Source of the DNA: Thiotrichaceae bacterium | GTDB taxonomy: Bacteria > Pseudomonadota > Gammaproteobacteria > Beggiatoales > Beggiatoaceae | DNA: 42,578 nt | Assembly (NCBI GenBank): GCA_016745055.1 | Contig: JADGDF010000014.1 | Location: 1 to 42,578, forward strand | Reading direction: 5' to 3' | Position numbers and translations under genes: made by a program | Shown here: positions 1 to 8,259 of the stretch, in pieces | Layout of the letters: each line of letters begins with the position of its first letter | Position numbering within the stretch: the stretch's first letter is position 1 | Notes under the pieces: generated by a model | What the model was told of the DNA's origin: nothing | The model's input: only the letters and a program-made list of their open reading frames with translations | Databases searched by the model: none

Positions 1-5
1 TTTCA
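1..5 (-). CDS. Start of a divergent gene running off the window (5' end only)
   Basis: On the minus strand an ATG (complement of positions 3-5) is preceded at good spacing by an AGGAG ribosome binding site (about 12-17). Only one or two codons lie inside the window, so the product cannot be named. The gene would be divergent from the ferredoxin-like gene at 153, and the roughly 145 bp between them would hold both promoters. Confidence 0.4.
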
Positions 6-152
6 TACTCGTTCTCCTAAGTTTACAAAACTTGTTCTTTCTTATATCCTCCTTTTCGCAAAATACCATCTTAAATTCCGTGATACAACTCTATTGTACT
101 TTCTTAAAATCTGAGTTAACCTAAACAAATAGTTGCTCATGGAAATAATGTT

Positions 153-1640
153 ATGTCTCAAGCACAACAACTTCTTTCACTTTCTCGTGCAGCCCGTTTA
201 GTCGGTGTCAGTCGAAGCACATTACAGAAAAATATTCGAGTAGGTGCATTAGAAACTTTTGAAGGTAAAATCGCAATTACAGATTTATTGCGTGTCTACC
301 CAAACACTAGCATGGAAGATGAAACCATGTTAGAAAAAGTGACTGAAATTAAGGCAAAAGCACGCCCAAAACGCGGTCAACATGATGCGACCACCTTACC
401 CAGTCCTGAGGTACTTGCCTCTCGTCTCACGCTATTGAATCAAGATTTAATTAACATCAGTTCTTGGCTTAACCGATATACTTGCTTGATTGATAAAGTC
501 AAACAAAAATTACAGGCGCTTCAAATCAGCGACAATGAACTACTCAACAAAGAAATTCCTGCGTTATACGATTGGCTAGAATCAGAATTACAAGCCCAAC
601 CAACCCAAGTGGACAAAAAAGCACAGTTATTTGCTAAAAGTACTTTTTTACGCCTCATGGCAGCTAATATCAAAGTATTGCCCAGTGGACGTGAATTTTT
701 CGTAGAAGGGACTGCCTCTATTTTAGAAGCTGCATTACATGCAGGGCTTAATCTAAGCTATGGCTGCGCGAGCGGTAACTGTGGAGCGTGTAAGGCTCGG
801 ATTATATCAGGCGAAGTACACAAAATTCGAGAACATGATTATATTATCAGTGACAGAGAAAAGAATCTGGGTTACATGCTTATGTGCTCCAACACAGCCA
901 TCACTGATTTAGTATTAGAAGCCGCTGAAGCAAAATGTTCAGAAGATATTTTATCTCGAAAGATTGTTGGTAAAGTTAAAAAGCTAGAAAGATTGACGGA
1001 AGACATGGTTTTATTACAGGTACAAACACCGAGAACTAAAACTTTACGCTTTATTTCAGGTCAATCTGTGACATTAACTTTAGCCGAAGATATTAGTGGA
1101 GATTATGCAATTGCAAGCTGTCCTTGTGATGGTCAACATCTGCAATTCCACATTTGTAAACAGCCAAATAATGTTTTTGTAGAATATGTATTTAATCAAC
1201 TTCAACCATTACAAACGCTGTTAATTGAAGGTCCAAAAGGAAATTTCCTTTTACAAAAAGAATCCACCAACCCCGCAATTTTTCTTGCTTATGAAGAAGG
1301 TTTTGCACCAATAAAAAGTTTGATTGAACATGCCACTGCTTTAGAGTCAGCAGAAACATTGCATTTGAATTGGTTTGCAGCTTCCACGGGTAGGCATTAC
1401 TTAAACAATTTATGTCGAGCTTGGGGAGATGCTTTGGATGAATTTTCCTATAACAAATACATTGCTTCTGAAGCAGAATTATCGACAGAAATTAGTGCAA
1501 TGTTGCAAAAGCAAGCTAATTTAGCCCAATCAGAGATTTATGTAGCGGGTAAAAAGATTTTTGTTGATGCTTGTACCGCTAACCTTGCGGGTTTAAAAAT
1601 ACCTGAAACACAAATACATACGATAATTATGGATTCATAA
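153..1640 (+). CDS. HTH - 2Fe-2S ferredoxin - flavin reductase-like fusion protein
   Basis: 495 aa. The N-terminus (about 8-50) reads as a helix-turn-helix of the excisionase/MerR kind (AARLVGVSRSTLQKNI), followed by a helical linker (about 85-165). Residues about 172-255 are a plant-type [2Fe-2S] ferredoxin domain with C205-x4-C210-x2-C213 and C245. Residues about 270-370 resemble the FAD-binding barrel of ferredoxin-NADP reductases (GPKGNF is kept) and the rest resembles the NAD-binding half. The FAD signature RxYS is DYAIAS here and the NAD-site GGTG is YEEG, so cofactor binding by the reductase half is doubtful. The family otherwise passes electrons from NAD(P)H to the iron-sulfur centre. 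With an HTH attached, a redox-sensing regulator is possible, but that is inference. It stands alone; no partner oxygenase is adjacent. Confidence 0.75.
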   Translation: MSQAQQLLSLSRAARLVGVSRSTLQKNIRVGALETFEGKIAITDLLRVYPNTSMEDETMLEKVTEIKAKARPKRGQHDATTLPSPEVLASRLTLLNQDLINISSWLNRYTCLIDKVKQKLQALQISDNELLNKEIPALYDWLESELQAQPTQVDKKAQLFAKSTFLRLMAANIKVLPSGREFFVEGTASILEAALHAGLNLSYGCASGNCGACKARIISGEVHKIREHDYIISDREKNLGYMLMCSNTAITDLVLEAAEAKCSEDILSRKIVGKVKKLERLTEDMVLLQVQTPRTKTLRFISGQSVTLTLAEDISGDYAIASCPCDGQHLQFHICKQPNNVFVEYVFNQLQPLQTLLIEGPKGNFLLQKESTNPAIFLAYEEGFAPIKSLIEHATALESAETLHLNWFAASTGRHYLNNLCRAWGDALDEFSYNKYIASEAELSTEISAMLQKQANLAQSEIYVAGKKIFVDACTANLAGLKIPETQIHTIIMDS

Positions 1641-1899
1641 CGACAGCAAGAAGAATATTGAAGCATATAGGCTAATAAAAAGGAACTGAATCCAGCAGAA
1701 GTTGTCCACTTGCAAAGAGCTATGTCAAAACCACAGAAAGCAGACTACACAGTATGTTGAATAAGTGTCTCATGTTAATGGCTAAAAAGTTTAGGACTGT
1801 ATTTCCATACCAACGAGACTGTAAAAAAACTATCCTAAATTGTTGATTTTACGTTGTTGAAAATGCCAACATTGACGTTTTTTTACAGCCTCAAAAAAG
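1641..1899. other. Non-coding stretch with one long inverted repeat
   Basis: About 260 bp between the ferredoxin-like gene and the antitoxin. I see no supported gene. The only structure is the inverted repeat at 1815-1892, listed separately. Confidence 0.5.
1815..1892. repeat. 78-bp element bounded by 16-bp inverted repeats
   Basis: Left arm 1815-1830 is GAGACTGTAAAAAAAC. The reverse complement of the right arm 1877-1892 is GAGGCTGTAAAAAAAC, giving 15 of 16 matches around a 46-bp centre. It lies just beyond the 3' end of the antitoxin gene. It could be a small MITE or a long-loop terminator for the antitoxin transcript. There is no clear target duplication. Confidence 0.6.
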
Positions 1900-2136
1900 T
1901 CATAATTCATCTTGTGCATCTGGTTGTTTGTCTGATACCTTTGAAAGGGCTTTTAGGAATTTTTCTCTGCTACTCAGTTTTGCTCTTTCTTCCAAATAGG
2001 ATGATGTCATCAGTGCTGACATTTTTTCAGCCACCGCCATTGTAATAAATTGATTGATAGAAATACCATCCTGCTGAGCTAATTTTTTTATTTGTGTATG
2101 TAATGAATTTGGAATGCGTAAGCTAAGTGTGCTCAT
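1900..2136 (-). CDS. Ribbon-helix-helix antitoxin (HicB/Arc-like)
   Basis: 78 aa. The N-terminus STLSLRIPNSLHTQIKKLAQQDGISINQFITMAVAEKM has the beta strand and two helices of a ribbon-helix-helix DNA-binding domain, as in antitoxins paired with COG1569 PIN toxins. The C-terminal 35 residues would contact the toxin. Its ATG overlaps the stop of the upstream PIN toxin remnant by ATGA (2133-2136), the usual toxin-first coupling of this pair. The antitoxin frame is intact although the toxin is broken, so it may be a leftover or may act in trans. Such antitoxins normally autoregulate their operon; the native promoter appears to have been lost with the toxin 5' end. Confidence 0.75.
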   Translation of the reverse strand: MSTLSLRIPNSLHTQIKKLAQQDGISINQFITMAVAEKMSALMTSSYLEERAKLSSREKFLKALSKVSDKQPDAQDEL

Positions 2137-2371
2137 TTTATTTTTCCTATTATTTGTAAAAACTCTTTTGGGGTCACTGCTTTAATTCCAAATTGCTCAA
2201 TGTCAACAAAGTCTTTTAAATTATATGTTACTATGTATTCACTTTCAGACTCGACAGCAATTTCAAGTACCATATCATCTTTTGGGTCTTTTAAAAAAGG
2301 CCGCCATAGAAAGAATACTTTTCTCCGATCTGCTATTTTGGAAGAGGAACTGGATCATCAATGTGACCGTG
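2133..2371 (-). pseudogene. C-terminal remnant of a PIN-family toxin, frameshifted
   Basis: The minus strand reads VFFLWRPFLKDPKDDMVLE, then a YIVTYNLKDF stretch and a KAVTPKEFLQIIGKIK end. This is the C-terminal half of the COG1569 'putative toxin-antitoxin component, PIN family', a predicted metal-dependent RNase. Upstream the match moves to another frame (IDDPVPLPK, from about 2362). The two pieces join if one A is added to the AAAA run that reads as T at 2336-2339. The N-terminal half, which carries the first catalytic Asp residues, is absent: in-frame stops and then an oppositely oriented gene occupy its place. The toxin is therefore inactive as found. Confidence 0.75.
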
Positions 2372-2430
2372 TCAAGCTATGTACTATACAACACAAGATA
2401 TATCCTTACGACAATAATTTGGAAGAAAAG

Positions 2431-3330
2431 ATGGTAAATCCTAATTCATTAAATATTGAAAAAAGTTTTGCTTCTTTTAAAGATGGAAAATTAGTCATTC
2501 AGGAAGCAATTTCTGATACAGAATATAAAACATATAAGCTGCATCAGGGTATAATCGCATCTTTTGGAAGACGACACCAATTAATTGAATGTGTAGATTT
2601 AAACTATCATGAATATGAAAACTATTTATATTCTGTGATAGAACAGTATCCAACTTCACATGTCCTAGAACCAAACATCTTAGAAGATATATCGTTAAAT
2701 TCAAATCGCCTTATTTTAAACTTTCTTTCCATTTATAAAACCTTTATAGACCACGCAGCAGCAATGTTAGTCAGGGAGTTTGGAAACGATTCCAATGAAT
2801 TTAAGCAATTTAAATCATTTCTTTCACAAAAATATGAAAATGAATTTTTTTATAGATTCTTATATAAGTTTAGAAATTATTGTCAACACTGTGGTATGCC
2901 TAATCTATCCTATAAAGTTTCTATTGAACGCCAACCTGATAATAGTTATGAATATTCTCTAACTTTATCTCTTTCTTCAAAAGAATTACTAAATAAATAC
3001 AACGGTTGGGGAACATTTGTAAGAGAAGTTCTCCTTTCCCAACCTGAAGCATTTGATATTCACCCATTGTTGTTTGAACTTTATAGAGTATTAAGATCAG
3101 CATATATCATATTTGTTAGAGCGTTTAAATTTGATCTCGTTCTCGAAAGTAAGCTATATATCAACTCGTGTCTTCAAAAGTTCAATGCGGAAGGACACCC
3201 ATGCGTCACAATAGGTTCCATCTCGAATGAAGAACTAAACATGGAAATTACGGATTGGGTACCTGTAAATATACTTAAAAAAGTTGAAATGGTAGAAACG
3301 TTGTTAAACCAACAAAAAGATTCTATTTAA
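2431..3330 (+). CDS. Unrecognised protein with a HEPN-like R-x4-H motif
   Basis: 299 aa. I do not recognise the family. The open frame extends back to 2200, but that part is the shadow of the PIN remnant. I chose ATG 2431 because GGAAG lies five bases upstream of it. The protein is mostly helical. The stretch YKFRNYCQHCG contains R148-N149-Y150-C151-Q152-H153, which fits the R-[polar]-x3-H signature of HEPN RNases, and it follows a long helical segment as in HEPN folds. There is no signal peptide or membrane segment. It replaces the 5' half of a PIN toxin and adjoins toxin-antitoxin genes, so an RNA-cleaving toxin or phage-defence role is possible. That is inference; the motif alone can occur by chance. 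Confidence 0.55.
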   Translation: MVNPNSLNIEKSFASFKDGKLVIQEAISDTEYKTYKLHQGIIASFGRRHQLIECVDLNYHEYENYLYSVIEQYPTSHVLEPNILEDISLNSNRLILNFLSIYKTFIDHAAAMLVREFGNDSNEFKQFKSFLSQKYENEFFYRFLYKFRNYCQHCGMPNLSYKVSIERQPDNSYEYSLTLSLSSKELLNKYNGWGTFVREVLLSQPEAFDIHPLLFELYRVLRSAYIIFVRAFKFDLVLESKLYINSCLQKFNAEGHPCVTIGSISNEELNMEITDWVPVNILKKVEMVETLLNQQKDSI

Positions 3331-3391
3331 TGGAAATGACTAAATCTTTAGGCCTTGAAAACCACAAAGATATTAAAAATACTTTTAAAAA

Positions 3392-4543
3392 ATGAACTCT
3401 CAACGCGGTGTTATTCTAATTATTGTTTTATGGTTTATTGTGATTGTCAGTGTGTTAGTGGCAACATTGGCAAGCGAGACTCGTTTGTCAGCAAAAACGG
3501 TATTTCATAATAAAATAGGTTTGCAAACATGGAGTGATACTTTGACAGCTCTTCGTTTAGCCGAAATGGAATTATTCATTTTGCGAATGCCTATGCATCC
3601 TGACAATGAAGAAATGCAAAAGCCATTGAGCGAAAGGATCAATCGTGCTTACCGATTTAATGGCCAAGAAATTGATTTATCTTATCCAGCACCCAAAACC
3701 GTTAAAGTAAGAATTTATGACCATTCTGGCAGAATTAATCTCAAAAGACTCAGTCAACATCGTTTTCGTGAATTATTGAAAAAAATAGCAGGGTTTGGTG
3801 AAACTGAAGAAGATGCACAGAAATTAAATGAACTTATGGATGCTTGGGAAGATTGGAAAGACTCTGATGACATGAAACGAGCCAATGGTGCTGAGGAAGA
3901 TGAGTACAAAGAATTAGAGCAGCCTTATAAACCTCGAAATGGCCAGATAGAAACTCTAGAAGAAGTTTTGCTCATTAAAGGGTTTGATGAAGTGTTCAAA
4001 AATGTGAATTTAAACACGGCATTTACGGTGTATGGCAACAAAACCTCAATTAATCCCAATTTGGCAACTCGCGAAGCGCTTGCTATGATTCCAGGACTGA
4101 CTGGCAATGTGATTAATGCTATTTTAAGCCAACGTCGTGAAAAAGAGCTGAAATCTTATAACGACATTATTGAATTAGTGGATAATAACCAAGAAGATTT
4201 AAAAGAATTTTCTCAAGCCCGTCCGTGGTTATCTTTCAGCACCAGTGACTATTACACGATTGCCATTCAACGAAATACGCAGCAAGACACTGTAGCTAAT
4301 GATGATAATTTAGAAAAATCTGACAAAATGCCACAGATTGGAGAAAATAATTCAACGCGACAAGAAACGTTTCAAGTAAAAAATGAGCGAGCGTTTATGG
4401 TGACTGTCCAGTTGGAAAGAAGTAATAATAAACTACCGAAAGTATTACGTGTTGATCCTTACGGTACTTTGCCCGACACACGCCACAGTGATATGCCACT
4501 TCCTGAAGATAAAGAAACGACTAAAAGTTTATTTGAAGATTGA
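3392..4543 (+). CDS. gspK: Type II secretion minor pseudopilin GspK
   Basis: 383 aa, within the usual GspK range. The N-terminus MNSQRGVILIIVLWFIVIV is a prepilin signal with cleavage expected after G6, followed by the hydrophobic pilin helix. Residue +5 of the mature form is not Glu, which is the hallmark of GspK among pseudopilins. An ASETRLSAKTVFHN stretch follows, then an acidic EDWKDSDD segment typical of the GspK alpha domain, and a helix-hairpin-helix-like region (NLATREALAMIPGLTGNVI). GspK caps the GspI-J-K pseudopilus tip complex in the inner membrane and periplasm. No other gsp gene is in the window, so this copy is separated from the usual gspJ-gspK-gspL order. The next gene starts right at its stop. 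Confidence 0.85.
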   Translation: MNSQRGVILIIVLWFIVIVSVLVATLASETRLSAKTVFHNKIGLQTWSDTLTALRLAEMELFILRMPMHPDNEEMQKPLSERINRAYRFNGQEIDLSYPAPKTVKVRIYDHSGRINLKRLSQHRFRELLKKIAGFGETEEDAQKLNELMDAWEDWKDSDDMKRANGAEEDEYKELEQPYKPRNGQIETLEEVLLIKGFDEVFKNVNLNTAFTVYGNKTSINPNLATREALAMIPGLTGNVINAILSQRREKELKSYNDIIELVDNNQEDLKEFSQARPWLSFSTSDYYTIAIQRNTQQDTVANDDNLEKSDKMPQIGENNSTRQETFQVKNERAFMVTVQLERSNNKLPKVLRVDPYGTLPDTRHSDMPLPEDKETTKSLFED

Positions 4544-4545
4544 GT

Positions 4546-4809
4546 ATGGACATTGAGTTCGATCCAGATAAAGCATCATCAAACTTCATCAAGCATGGTA
4601 TTTCTTTTGAAGAAGCATCTACAGCACTGCTTGACCCATTTGCTTTGGTTCGTGATGATCCTGATGCAGAGAGTGAAAACCGTTGGGTGTTAATAGGTAT
4701 GAGTAATCAAGCAAGATTGCTCACTGTTGTTTATACTCTGCGGAATGAACGTGTTCGTCTTATTTCAGCACGTAAATCAACTAAAATGGAGACAAAAAAC
4801 TATGCGTGA
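4546..4809 (+). CDS. brnT: BrnT-family toxin
   Basis: About 87 aa. MDIEFDPDKASSNFIKHGISFEEA is the BrnT signature (FDPxKxxxNxxKHGxxFExA), and RVRLISARKST is the usual C-terminal block with the R-x2-SAR motif. BrnT is a RelE-fold RNase that arrests translation and is neutralised by BrnA. A TTG at 4540 would overlap the gspK stop; ATG 4546 is preferred, with GAAG eight bases upstream. The stop overlaps brnA by eight bases. Because it begins two bases past the gspK stop, it is probably co-transcribed with gspK. Confidence 0.88.
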   Translation: MDIEFDPDKASSNFIKHGISFEEASTALLDPFALVRDDPDAESENRWVLIGMSNQARLLTVVYTLRNERVRLISARKSTKMETKNYA

Positions 4810-5008
4810 AGAATATGATTTTTCAAATGCAAAAAGAGCAAAGGATGTACCTCATCTTTCAAAATTGCAAGCTGAAACCAAGAATAAAACGTGTGTCACG
4901 ATTATGTTAGATAATGAAGTCCTTCAAAGGTACCAAGCAACAGCAGAAGCAAAAGGAATTTCATATCAAACATTGATTAATAACATTTTAGTAGAATCAA
5001 TGACTTGA
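4802..5008 (+). CDS. brnA: BrnA-family antitoxin
   Basis: 68 aa from ATG 4802, inside the end of brnT (4802-4809 overlap), the standard brnT-brnA arrangement. The first half is the flexible toxin-binding segment. The second half (CVTIMLDNEVLQRYQATAEAKGISYQTLINNILVE) is a ribbon-helix-helix that dimerises on the brnTA operator. A longer frame opens at 4727 but lies wholly in brnT, so the short form is right. BrnA normally represses the operon together with BrnT, but here the gspK promoter may also drive it. Confidence 0.85.
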   Translation: MREEYDFSNAKRAKDVPHLSKLQAETKNKTCVTIMLDNEVLQRYQATAEAKGISYQTLINNILVESMT

Positions 5009-5113
5009 ATGTACATTTGAGTTGGATGGAGTTTACAAACTTTCTCATAATGTTTAAACGTTTTTAGATAGATTATAAACGTTGTTCCGCACTTATTTGT
5101 TTAAAAATTAAAC

Positions 5114-7090
5114 ATGCCTAATAAAAAAAAGCCCAAACCATCAAAATCAACTTCATCTCAATCTTTAGATGCTTTAATTCAGAAAGCGGTTGGTTTACAC
5201 CAAACAGGGCAGATCACTCAAGCAGCCACACTTTATCGCCAAATTTTAAAAATCACCCCTAACGATCCTCACATCCTGCATTTATCAGGTGTTGCCGCTT
5301 ACCAACAACAACATTATAGCCAAGCAGAAAAGTGGTTACAAAAAGCCATTGGTTTGAATAACGATATTGCTGACTTTTACATGCATTTAGGGTTGGTTTT
5401 TCATGCTCAGCAAAAATATGACAAGGCCATCCAAACTTATCAAAAAGCATTGCAGTTCCAGCCTAATGTCGCTGAAATTTATAATAATTTAGCAGCTAGT
5501 CTTCGAGCAACTCAGCAATTAGATGCAGCTGTGCAATGTTATCAACAGGCGGTGCAACTTAATCCAAACTATGTGGATACACATTATAATTTAGCAACAA
5601 CATTAGAATTACAAGAACAGTGGCAATCTGCGATACAAGTTTATCATCAAGTCGTCACATTAAATTCTCAACATGTCAATGCCTGGCATCGTTTGGGAAA
5701 TATATTGAGGCAACAGCAACAATTTAATGAAGCCATTCAGTGTTATCAAAATGTACTTAAATTAACACCTAATTCTCCCGAAGTTTATAACAATTTAGGC
5801 TTAATTTATCAAACTCAAAATCAACTTAAATTAGCGCAACAACATTTACAACACGCTATTCAACTCAATCCCAAATTTGCAGAACCTTATAACAATTTAG
5901 GCAGTGTGTTAAAAGCGCAAGCTCATTTTGAGCAGGCGACTGCACATTTTCAGCAAGCTATTCAATTAAAACCTAATTATGTTGAAGCGTACTACAACTT
6001 GGGCAATGTGAACGCAGCACAAATGAATTATGAACAAGCCATTCACTGTTATCAGCAAGCCATCAAAGTAGATAAACCATATGCGCCTGCTTATCACAAT
6101 ATGGGTGTGATGTACGACAAGCAAAATCAGATGGAAGCTGCGATAAACAGTTACCAGCAAGCACTGCAATATCAGCCTGATGCAGCAGAAACTCATTTTG
6201 ATTATGCAGTGGCTTTGTTGAAACAAGGAGAATTTCTCGAAGGTTGGTCTGAGTATGAATGGCGTTTTAAATTGGGCAAAGGCAATTATCCATTTTTACC
6301 CAAACCTCGTTGGCAAGGGGAAAATTTACAAAATAAACGTTTATTGATTCATTGGGAACAAGGTTTTGGTGATACGATTCAATTTGCTCGTTATTTGTCC
6401 CTAATTAATACAGATAGAGTGCTATTTGCTTGTCCACAAATATTAGCGCCTTTATTTGAAAAAATGTCCAATGTAGAAATTATCATTGCTGATCATATGG
6501 AACAAACACTTTCAATAGATTACGATGTTTGGTTACCATTATTGAGTCTACCCCATGTATTACAAACTACATTAGATACCATTCCCGCACAAGTCGCTTA
6601 TATATCGGCAAATTCTAAAAAAGCTGTCTTTTGGCAGGCTCATTTACCGCAAACTGGATTTAAGATAGGTATCGTGTGGGCAGGTCGTGCAACCCATGAA
6701 AATGATCAAAATCGTTCTTGTCCTATTACTTACTTTCTGGCTTTAGCCCAATTACCTAATGTCCACTTATTCAGTTTGCAAAAAGACAACAATCAAGCAT
6801 TGCCTGCAGATTTGCCTTTAACTTTATTAAATGAACATTTACATGATTTTAGTGATACTGCAGCGATTATTGCCAATTTAGATTTGGTTATTTCAGTGGA
6901 TACAGCTGTAGCTCATCTAGCAAGTGCAATGAACTGCCCTACCTGGTTATTATTACCTTATGCAGCAGAGTGGCGATGGTTAGTGGATAGAAATGACTCA
7001 CCTTGGTATCCCAACATGCGATTATTTCGACAAACGCAAATTGGAGATTGGCAAGGTGTGTTTGAGCAAGTTATTGAGCAAATCAGCTAA
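5114..7090 (+). CDS. TPR protein with C-terminal glycosyltransferase-like domain
   Basis: 658 aa. From about residue 20 to 385 there are roughly eleven 34-residue TPRs (repeating A-x-x-Y-x-N-L-G and A-I-x-x-Y-Q-x-A-L/I-x-L-x-P). The C-terminal domain (about 390-655) resembles a GT-B glycosyltransferase related to heptosyltransferase family 9: HWEQGFGDTIQFARY matches the GxGDxI..R loop and VDTAVAHLASAMNCPTWLLLP matches the donor-site DTxxxHLAxA motif. Such proteins are predicted to glycosylate protein or surface substrates; the acceptor is unknown. There is no signal peptide, so it should be cytoplasmic. It is rich in Gln. It stands alone after brnA and converges on the ntrB-like gene with 14 bp between stops. 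Confidence 0.85.
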   Translation: MPNKKKPKPSKSTSSQSLDALIQKAVGLHQTGQITQAATLYRQILKITPNDPHILHLSGVAAYQQQHYSQAEKWLQKAIGLNNDIADFYMHLGLVFHAQQKYDKAIQTYQKALQFQPNVAEIYNNLAASLRATQQLDAAVQCYQQAVQLNPNYVDTHYNLATTLELQEQWQSAIQVYHQVVTLNSQHVNAWHRLGNILRQQQQFNEAIQCYQNVLKLTPNSPEVYNNLGLIYQTQNQLKLAQQHLQHAIQLNPKFAEPYNNLGSVLKAQAHFEQATAHFQQAIQLKPNYVEAYYNLGNVNAAQMNYEQAIHCYQQAIKVDKPYAPAYHNMGVMYDKQNQMEAAINSYQQALQYQPDAAETHFDYAVALLKQGEFLEGWSEYEWRFKLGKGNYPFLPKPRWQGENLQNKRLLIHWEQGFGDTIQFARYLSLINTDRVLFACPQILAPLFEKMSNVEIIIADHMEQTLSIDYDVWLPLLSLPHVLQTTLDTIPAQVAYISANSKKAVFWQAHLPQTGFKIGIVWAGRATHENDQNRSCPITYFLALAQLPNVHLFSLQKDNNQALPADLPLTLLNEHLHDFSDTAAIIANLDLVISVDTAVAHLASAMNCPTWLLLPYAAEWRWLVDRNDSPWYPNMRLFRQTQIGDWQGVFEQVIEQIS

Positions 7091-7104
7091 AGCCTAAATC
7101 ATTT

Positions 7105-8175
7105 TTACGGATGAATAGGTAGCCAAGTAGTAAAAATAGTTTCTCCTGGTTGACTGACACATTCAATTAAACCACCATGCCGACTAATTAACGACTGCGC
7201 AATGGATAAACCTAATCCTGTACCTTCCGCACGACTTGTGATTAAAGGGTAAAAAATCTGTTCCAGCATATGCTCAGGAATACCTGGCCCATTGTCTTTT
7301 ATATCAATACGAACAACTAGTTTGTAACGTTTATTAGCTAACGTCAGTTGCCGGTGTACGCGGGTACAAATATGAATTGTGCCTTTTTTATCCATGGCTT
7401 GCACCGCGTTGCGCATGATATTCAAAATAGCTTGAATTAGTTGATCAAAATCGGCGTAAATTTCAGGAATACTGGGATCATAATCAAATTCGATATGAAT
7501 ACCTTCAGACACTTCTGACAATACTAATTGCTGAACATGAGTTAAAACGTGATGAATATTAACCCATTGTTTTTGTAATATGGTTTTCGGCCCTAACATA
7601 CGGTTCAATAAATTTTGCAAGCGATCTGCTTCACCAATGATAATTTGCGTGTACTCCTTCAATTGCTCATTGGGTAATTCTCTTTCTAATAACTGCGCTG
7701 CACCGCGTAATCCACCTAATGGATTTTTAATTTCATGTGCCAAACCACGAATCAAATGATGTGTTGCTTGTTGTTGGGTGAATAGATGCTCTTCTCTAGC
7801 AACTCGTAAATATTGGTCAATTTGTACTAATTCCACCAATATTTTATCCAATTGAATATTTCTGCGTTTATTACTGGTTAAAATAGGCGTAATACTACAG
7901 TCGACCGTAATTATTTTCCCACTGGCCAAATGTAAACGTATACCTCGTTCAACTACAGGGCAGTGTTTATTAACAGCCCGTTGAATGCTGTGAATAAATG
8001 ACTCATTTTTGGCAAATAAAGTTTCCACAGGCAACCCATGTACTTGCTTTGCACTGATTTCTAGCAAAGTTTCTGCTGAGGGGTTAATTGTGCCTAAACG
8101 CAGTTTTTTATCAAACCAAAGTACAGACGTTGTTAAATTTTCAACAATTTGTTTAGCAAAGTATGTATGAATCAT
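7105..8175 (-). CDS. glnL: NtrB-type PAS histidine kinase
   Basis: 356 aa, the usual NtrB length. A PAS domain (about 10-120) is followed by the H-box GLAHEIKNPLGGLRGAAQLL with phosphoacceptor H147, then N-box NIMRNAVQAM, G1 DNGPGIP, and the NtrB-typical FYPLITSRAEGTGLGLS. The family is a soluble kinase/phosphatase that controls the sigma-54 activator NtrC under PII and nitrogen status. No ntrC or glnA is adjacent, which is unusual. It lies 84 bp downstream of the two-domain methyltransferase gene on the same strand and may be its operon partner. The ATG at 8175 has only a weak ribosome binding site. Confidence 0.85.
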   Translation of the reverse strand: MIHTYFAKQIVENLTTSVLWFDKKLRLGTINPSAETLLEISAKQVHGLPVETLFAKNESFIHSIQRAVNKHCPVVERGIRLHLASGKIITVDCSITPILTSNKRRNIQLDKILVELVQIDQYLRVAREEHLFTQQQATHHLIRGLAHEIKNPLGGLRGAAQLLERELPNEQLKEYTQIIIGEADRLQNLLNRMLGPKTILQKQWVNIHHVLTHVQQLVLSEVSEGIHIEFDYDPSIPEIYADFDQLIQAILNIMRNAVQAMDKKGTIHICTRVHRQLTLANKRYKLVVRIDIKDNGPGIPEHMLEQIFYPLITSRAEGTGLGLSIAQSLISRHGGLIECVSQPGETIFTTWLPIHP

Positions 8176-8259
8176 GAAGTTAAAAAGGTATTTTTCTCGA
8201 AAATATTTCGTAAGGTATTTATATTCTATCCATGTGCTTTACAAACCTTGTTACTTTGT

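Noticed and set aside
82..94. 13-bp sequence GATACAACTCTAT matched as an inverted copy at 42481-42493, near the opposite end of the window
   Set aside because: A 13-bp match between two places in a 42-kb AT-rich window is expected by chance, and flanks do not extend it.
2200..2430. Upstream extension of the plus-strand frame ending at 3330
   Set aside because: This stretch is the antisense of the PIN toxin remnant; a ribosome binding site points to ATG 2431.
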